NCBI GenBank assembly: GCA_001942185.1 | Contig: MKJV01000011.1 | Span: 62,001-126,000, forward strand | Length of the DNA: 64,000 bases | From: Pseudonocardia sp. CNS-004 | GTDB lineage: Bacteria; Actinomycetota; Actinomycetes; Mycobacteriales; Pseudonocardiaceae | Reading direction: 5' to 3' | Shown: positions 61,106 through 64,000 of the stretch, one piece after another | Layout of the letters: each line of letters begins with the position of its first letter | Position numbering within the stretch: the first letter of the stretch is position 1 | Made by a program: the position numbers and the translations under genes | The notes under the pieces: model-generated | The model's input: only the letters and a program-made list of their open reading frames with translations | Told to the model about the DNA's origin: nothing | Databases searched by the model: none

Positions 61106-62520
61106 CCGCCGACCCCGGCAGGTGCGTCGCTGCGGTGCTCGGCCGCGACGAACCGGCCCTGGCGCGGCGCCACGATCTCGCGGTCGCGCACCACGACCTG
61201 GCCGCGCAGCACCGTGGCGACCGGCGCCCCGCGCAGCTCGAACCCGTTCCACGGGCTCACCGGCTGCTTGGCGATCAGCTCCTCGTTGCGCACCGTCCGC
61301 CGGGCCTCGGGGTCGACGACCACCAGGTCGGCGTCGCTGCCGGGGCGGATGACGCCTTGCGGGGGTAGAGGCCGTAGAGCTTGGCCGTCTCGGTGGCGGT
61401 GACCTCGGCGAACCGGGTGGGGGTGGTCTTGCCGCGCAGCAGCGCGTCGATCAGCACCGGGCCGAACGTCTCGCAGCCGACCGCTCCGGCGGGCTGCGTC
61501 TCGAACCCGCGGCTCTTCTCCTCCACGGTGTGCGGCGCGTGGTCGGAACCCAGCGAGACCAGCGCGCCCTCGTTCACCCCGGCCCAGAGCGCGTCCTGGT
61601 CGCGCTGCTCGCGCACCGGCGGGTACACCTTCATCACCGGGCCGACGCGCGGGTAGTCGGCGTCGGTCAGGGTGAGGTACTGCGGGCAGGTCTCCGCGGT
61701 GAGTCGCACGCCACGGGCCTGCGCGGCCCGCACCGCCTCCAGGCCGGCCTCCGACGCCAGGTGCACCACGTGGAAGCGGGCCCCGGTGGCCTTCGCGAAC
61801 TCCGTCGCGATCGCGATCGTCGTGGCCTCGGCGGCCGCGGGCCGGGCGGCCAGCAGGTCCTCGTAGGACTCGATCGGGTGCCCGAGCCGCTCCTGGCTGG
61901 TGGCGAGCACGTCCTTGTCCTCGCAGTGCGCCGCCAGCAACCCGCCGTGCCGCGCGACCTCCTCGAACAGCCGCATGACCTGCCCGTTGGGCGGCGGCAT
62001 CAGCAGGTTCTCCGGGGGCTCGTCGCCGAGGTTGTAGACCAGCGAACGCGTCTCGCGGTGCAGCGCGTAGCCCCAGAAGAGCTTCACGGCGACCGCGCCC
62101 GCCGCGAACAGGGGGCCGATCTCGTCGATGTTCGGCTCGCCGAGCGCGAGGCCCCACAGCCCGAAGTCCGTCCACGCCGACACCTCGTGCTGGGCGCGCC
62201 GCTGGGCGAAGACCTCGGCCGAGTCCACCGGCGGGATCGCGTTGGGCATCTCCAGCACCGTCGTCACACCACCGGTGAGCGCCCCGCGCGTGGAGTGCTC
62301 GAAGTCCTCCTTGTGCGTCGCGCCGGGGTCGCGGGAGTGGACGTGCGGGTCGATGAAGCCGGGGAGGACGAGCTTGCCCGCGGCGTCGTAGCGCTCGTCG
62401 GCGTCGACCCGGGCACCGGTGTCGAGGATGCCGGCGATGACGCCGTTCTCGCACAGCACGTCGGCGGTGAGCAATCCGCTCGGGGGTGACGAGGCGGCCG
62501 TTGGTCAGGTGCAGTCTCAC
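61102..62520 (-). CDS. Dihydroorotase/hydantoinase/allantoinase-like amidohydrolase (two apparent frameshift sites)
   Basis: About 473 residues. The metal motif DPHVHSRDPGATHKEDFE near residue 55 is the dihydroorotase/allantoinase pattern (HxHxRDPG). AVKLFWGYAL carries the carbamylated Lys, LAAHCEDKD and FHVVHLASEAG give further ligands, and LGSDHAPHTVEEKSRGF the final Asp. The N-terminus needs correction near 62485 (two bases lost or one gained) and the C-terminus near 61360. It should open a cyclic ureide to an N-carbamoyl acid for the hydrolase at 55724. Confidence 0.83.
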   Translation of the reverse strand: MRLHLTNGRLVTPERIAHRRRAVRERRHRRHPRHRCPGRRRRALRRRGQARPPRLHRPARPLPRPRRDAQGGLRALHARGAHRWCDDGAGDAQRDPAGGLGRGLRPAARPARGVGVDGLRAVGPRARRAEHRRDRPPVRGGRGRREALLGLRAAPRDAFAGLQPRRRAPGEPADAAAQRAGHAAVRGGRAARRVAGGALRGQGRARHQPGAARAPDRVLRGPAGRPARGRRGHDDRDRDGVREGHRGPLPRGAPGVGGRPGGGAGRAGPWRATHRGDLPAVPHPDRRRLPARRPGDEGVPAGARAARPGRALGRGERGRAGLAGFRPRAAHRGGEEPRVRDAARRSGRLRDVRPGADRRAAARQDHPHPVRRGHRHRDGQALRPLPPQGVIRPGSDADLVVVDPEARRTVRNEELIAKQPVSPWNGFELRGAPVATVLRGQVVVRDREIVAPRQGRFVAAEHRSDAPAGVGG

Positions 62521-63520
62521 GCGTTCGCTCCTCGAACGTCGGCGGGCAGGTGGGTCCAGCTGTCGGATGGGACGGTGGCGCCGAGGTCCGCCGCGGCTGC
62601 CGCGTCGAGCACCCGCACGGCGCAGACCAGGTCTTGCAGCGCGAGCCCGTGCGACTCGAACACCGTGATCTCGTCCGCGTGGGTACGGCCGGCGGCCCGG
62701 CCGGCGCGCACGGCGGCGAACGGGGTGGCGGTCGCCGGGTCGAGGCCGTTGGCCAGCAGGTCGCCGCACTCGGCACGGGCGACGTCGACCGAGTCGACGG
62801 CGACGTGCGCGGCGCGGCGGAACACGGTGGCGTCCAGCTCGCGGCGCGCGGCGGCGTTGCTGCCGACGGCGTTGACGTGGGTGCCGGGCCGCAGCAGGTT
62901 CCCGTCGAAGAGCGGCTCGCTCGCCCCGGTCGCGGTGACCACGACGTCGGCGAGCGGCACCGCGTCCTCGGGGCTGGTCCCGGCCTGCACGGACACCCCG
63001 GGGAGCGCGCCGCGCAGCTGCCGTGCCGTGGCCTCGGCGCGTTCGGCGTCGCGGCCGACGACCAGCACCGTGTCGAGCTTCGGCAGCGCCCCCGCCAGCG
63101 CCACGACCTGTGCCGGGGCCTGGTAGCCGGTGCCGAACACGCAGACGGTGGAGCTCTCCGGCCGGGCCATCGCCGCGGTCGCCACCGCGGACGCCGCCGC
63201 GGTGCGGCGCCTGCCGAGCAGGTCGCCTGCAGCAGGGCGCGCAGCTCACCGGTGCGATGGCCGTACAGCAGGATCGTGATCACGCTCGCGCGGTGGGTGC
63301 CGGTGCGGACCACCGGGTAGGACTTGACGACGACCGCGTCGAGCGTCGGCGCGATGGCCGACATCACGTTGAGCGTGACCCCGCCCGCTGCGCTGCGTTC
63401 CCGGGGCGTGTCGTGCGCCGTGCCCGCGGCGAGCAGGTCGAACGCCGTCCCCACCGCGGCCGCGGCGGCGGGCGGGGGCAGCAACGCGTCGACGACGGTG
63501 TCGTCGATGATCCGCAGCAC
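62517..63520 (-). CDS. Ornithine cyclodeaminase / mu-crystallin family protein (one apparent frameshift)
   Basis: About 335 residues. The N-terminal LRIIDDTVVDALLPPPAAAA and GGVTLNVMSAIAPTLDAVVV, then after one missing base near 63215 the Rossmann half with VCVFGTGYQAPAQVVALAG and VDSVDVARAECGDL. The family includes ornithine cyclodeaminase and imine or pyrroline reductases using NAD(P). GTG 63520 is preferred to 63526 because GAGGAG is properly spaced. It may handle a cyclic imine or amino acid released from the ring. Confidence 0.8.
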
Positions 63521-63539
63521 GTACACTCCTCGGCGAAAG

Positions 63540-63602
63540 TGAAAACGTCTTTCCAGTCTGGTGCGAGGGGCTGAGCATGAGAGCCCACCGCGCGCTTGTC
63601 AA
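63540..63602 (-). promoter_or_regulatory. Promoter and TGGAAA-type palindrome of the cyclodeaminase-led operon
   Basis: Minus-strand TTGACA (63602-63597) and CATGCT (63579-63574) are 17 bases apart, as at 59742-59801. The palindrome TGAAAA-CGTC-TTTCCA (63540-63555, one mismatch from TGGAAA/TTTCCA) follows 18 bases below the -10. It lies between this operon and the divergent IclR gene, so that IclR protein probably controls both promoters. Confidence 0.6.
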
Positions 63603-63689
63603 GGAGTGCGGCGCGGGGCCGGTGCGAGGAAACCGCGTGTTTACAGTGGGCGGGTACGTGCACCACGGACGAAGGGGAGGGGCCGGTCG

Positions 63690-64000
63690 ATGGGCGTGGC
63701 CAAACCGGTCGAAGTGGTCGTCCGGGCCGTCGAGGTGCTCAACGCGGTGGCCTCGGCGCGGGGTGGCCGGACCCTCCAGGAGCTGCACGACGAGCTGGAG
63801 ATCCCGCTCGGCAGCCTGCACCGGATCCTCACGACACTCGGCCAGAACGACTACCTGCGCCGCTCGCCGGTGACCAAGCGGTACTTCCTCGGGCGGGCGG
63901 CGCGCGCCCTCGGGGGCGGCACGGGCTCCCCGAGCGCCCGGCTCATCCAGCCCCCGCCGGCGCTGGTCGAGGCGGCCGCCGAGACGGGGGAGACCGCGTT
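63690..64000 (+). CDS. IclR-family regulator, N-terminal part (cut by window end)
   Basis: ATG 63690 follows GAAGGGGAGGGG and the frame stays open to the last base. The winged helix reads RTLQELHDELEIPLGSLHRI (about 31-50), with the LRRSPVTKRYFLGRAARAL linker that opens the IclR effector domain. It is divergent from the cyclodeaminase-led operon, whose promoter carries an IclR-box-like palindrome, so it is the likely regulator of the 54.9-63.5 kb cluster. Confidence 0.82.
   Translation, partial: MGVAKPVEVVVRAVEVLNAVASARGGRTLQELHDELEIPLGSLHRILTTLGQNDYLRRSPVTKRYFLGRAARALGGGTGSPSARLIQPPPALVEAAAETGETA

Overview
The window is high-GC DNA with dense four-base stop/start overlaps and many GTG starts. 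It carries a WhiB4/WblA-type regulator, a mycothiol-dependent maleylpyruvate isomerase homologue and an AfsR/SARP regulator. Together these point to an actinomycete of the Pseudonocardia type (Pseudonocardiaceae). The genus is inference; the phylum is secure. One technical fact dominates. More than 40 places where a protein family continues in another frame are nearly all explained by loss of one G or C, so most broken genes here are probably sequencing or consensus errors rather than pseudogenes. Broken genes are therefore given as single CDS spans with approximate shift positions.

Positions 1-30 kb are housekeeping and accessory genes. They comprise an NAD(P)-oxidoreductase tail, a MarR/MFS pair with a palindromic operator, a serine hydrolase, the fused B12 mutase icmF, a kinase-like protein, a mycothiol isomerase, a 22-bp repeat array, GNATs, a PhoD-type phosphatase, whiB4, a ROK kinase, a DoxX-coiled-coil protein, a CAT-anticodon tRNA, a hemerythrin and an AfsR-like regulator. 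After these come LLM, TetR and FAD-monooxygenase genes, including a truncated TetR duplicate and a divergent TetR/monooxygenase pair that has lost both 5' ends, then katG.

Positions 30.5-52.0 kb hold a catabolic island built around an IclR regulator at 41.4 kb. Leftward runs a coupled operon: branched-chain-type ABC importer (binding protein, livH, livM, livG, livF), MmgE/PrpD, Asp/Glu/hydantoin racemase, flavoprotein, dihydropyrimidinase-like amidohydrolase and class III CoA-transferase. Rightward run IclR, a CitE-like lyase, a cyclase-family hydrolase, three consecutive MmgE/PrpD proteins, a PNPOx-like protein, an EthD-like protein, an unknown, an LLM flavoprotein and another MmgE/PrpD. Almost every junction is a 4-nt overlap.

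Positions 52.2-64 kb hold a GH106-like glycosidase and a second catabolic set read leftward. That set contains ornithine-cyclodeaminase-like, dihydroorotase/hydantoinase-like, MmgE/PrpD, dihydroorotate-dehydrogenase-like, MFS transporter, PRTase-like, N-carbamoyl amino acid hydrolase and PyrK-like genes, with a divergent IclR gene cut by the window end. Two promoters in this set share a TTGACA box and a TGGAAA-type palindrome.

The most interesting content is the pairing of ring-opening amidohydrolases, carbamoyl hydrolase, racemase, flavoproteins, CoA-transferase and lyase with six MmgE/PrpD paralogues in 26 kb. My inference is import and stepwise breakdown of an unidentified N-heterocyclic (hydantoin or dihydropyrimidine-like) acid to CoA-linked central metabolites. 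The substrate cannot be read from the sequence.
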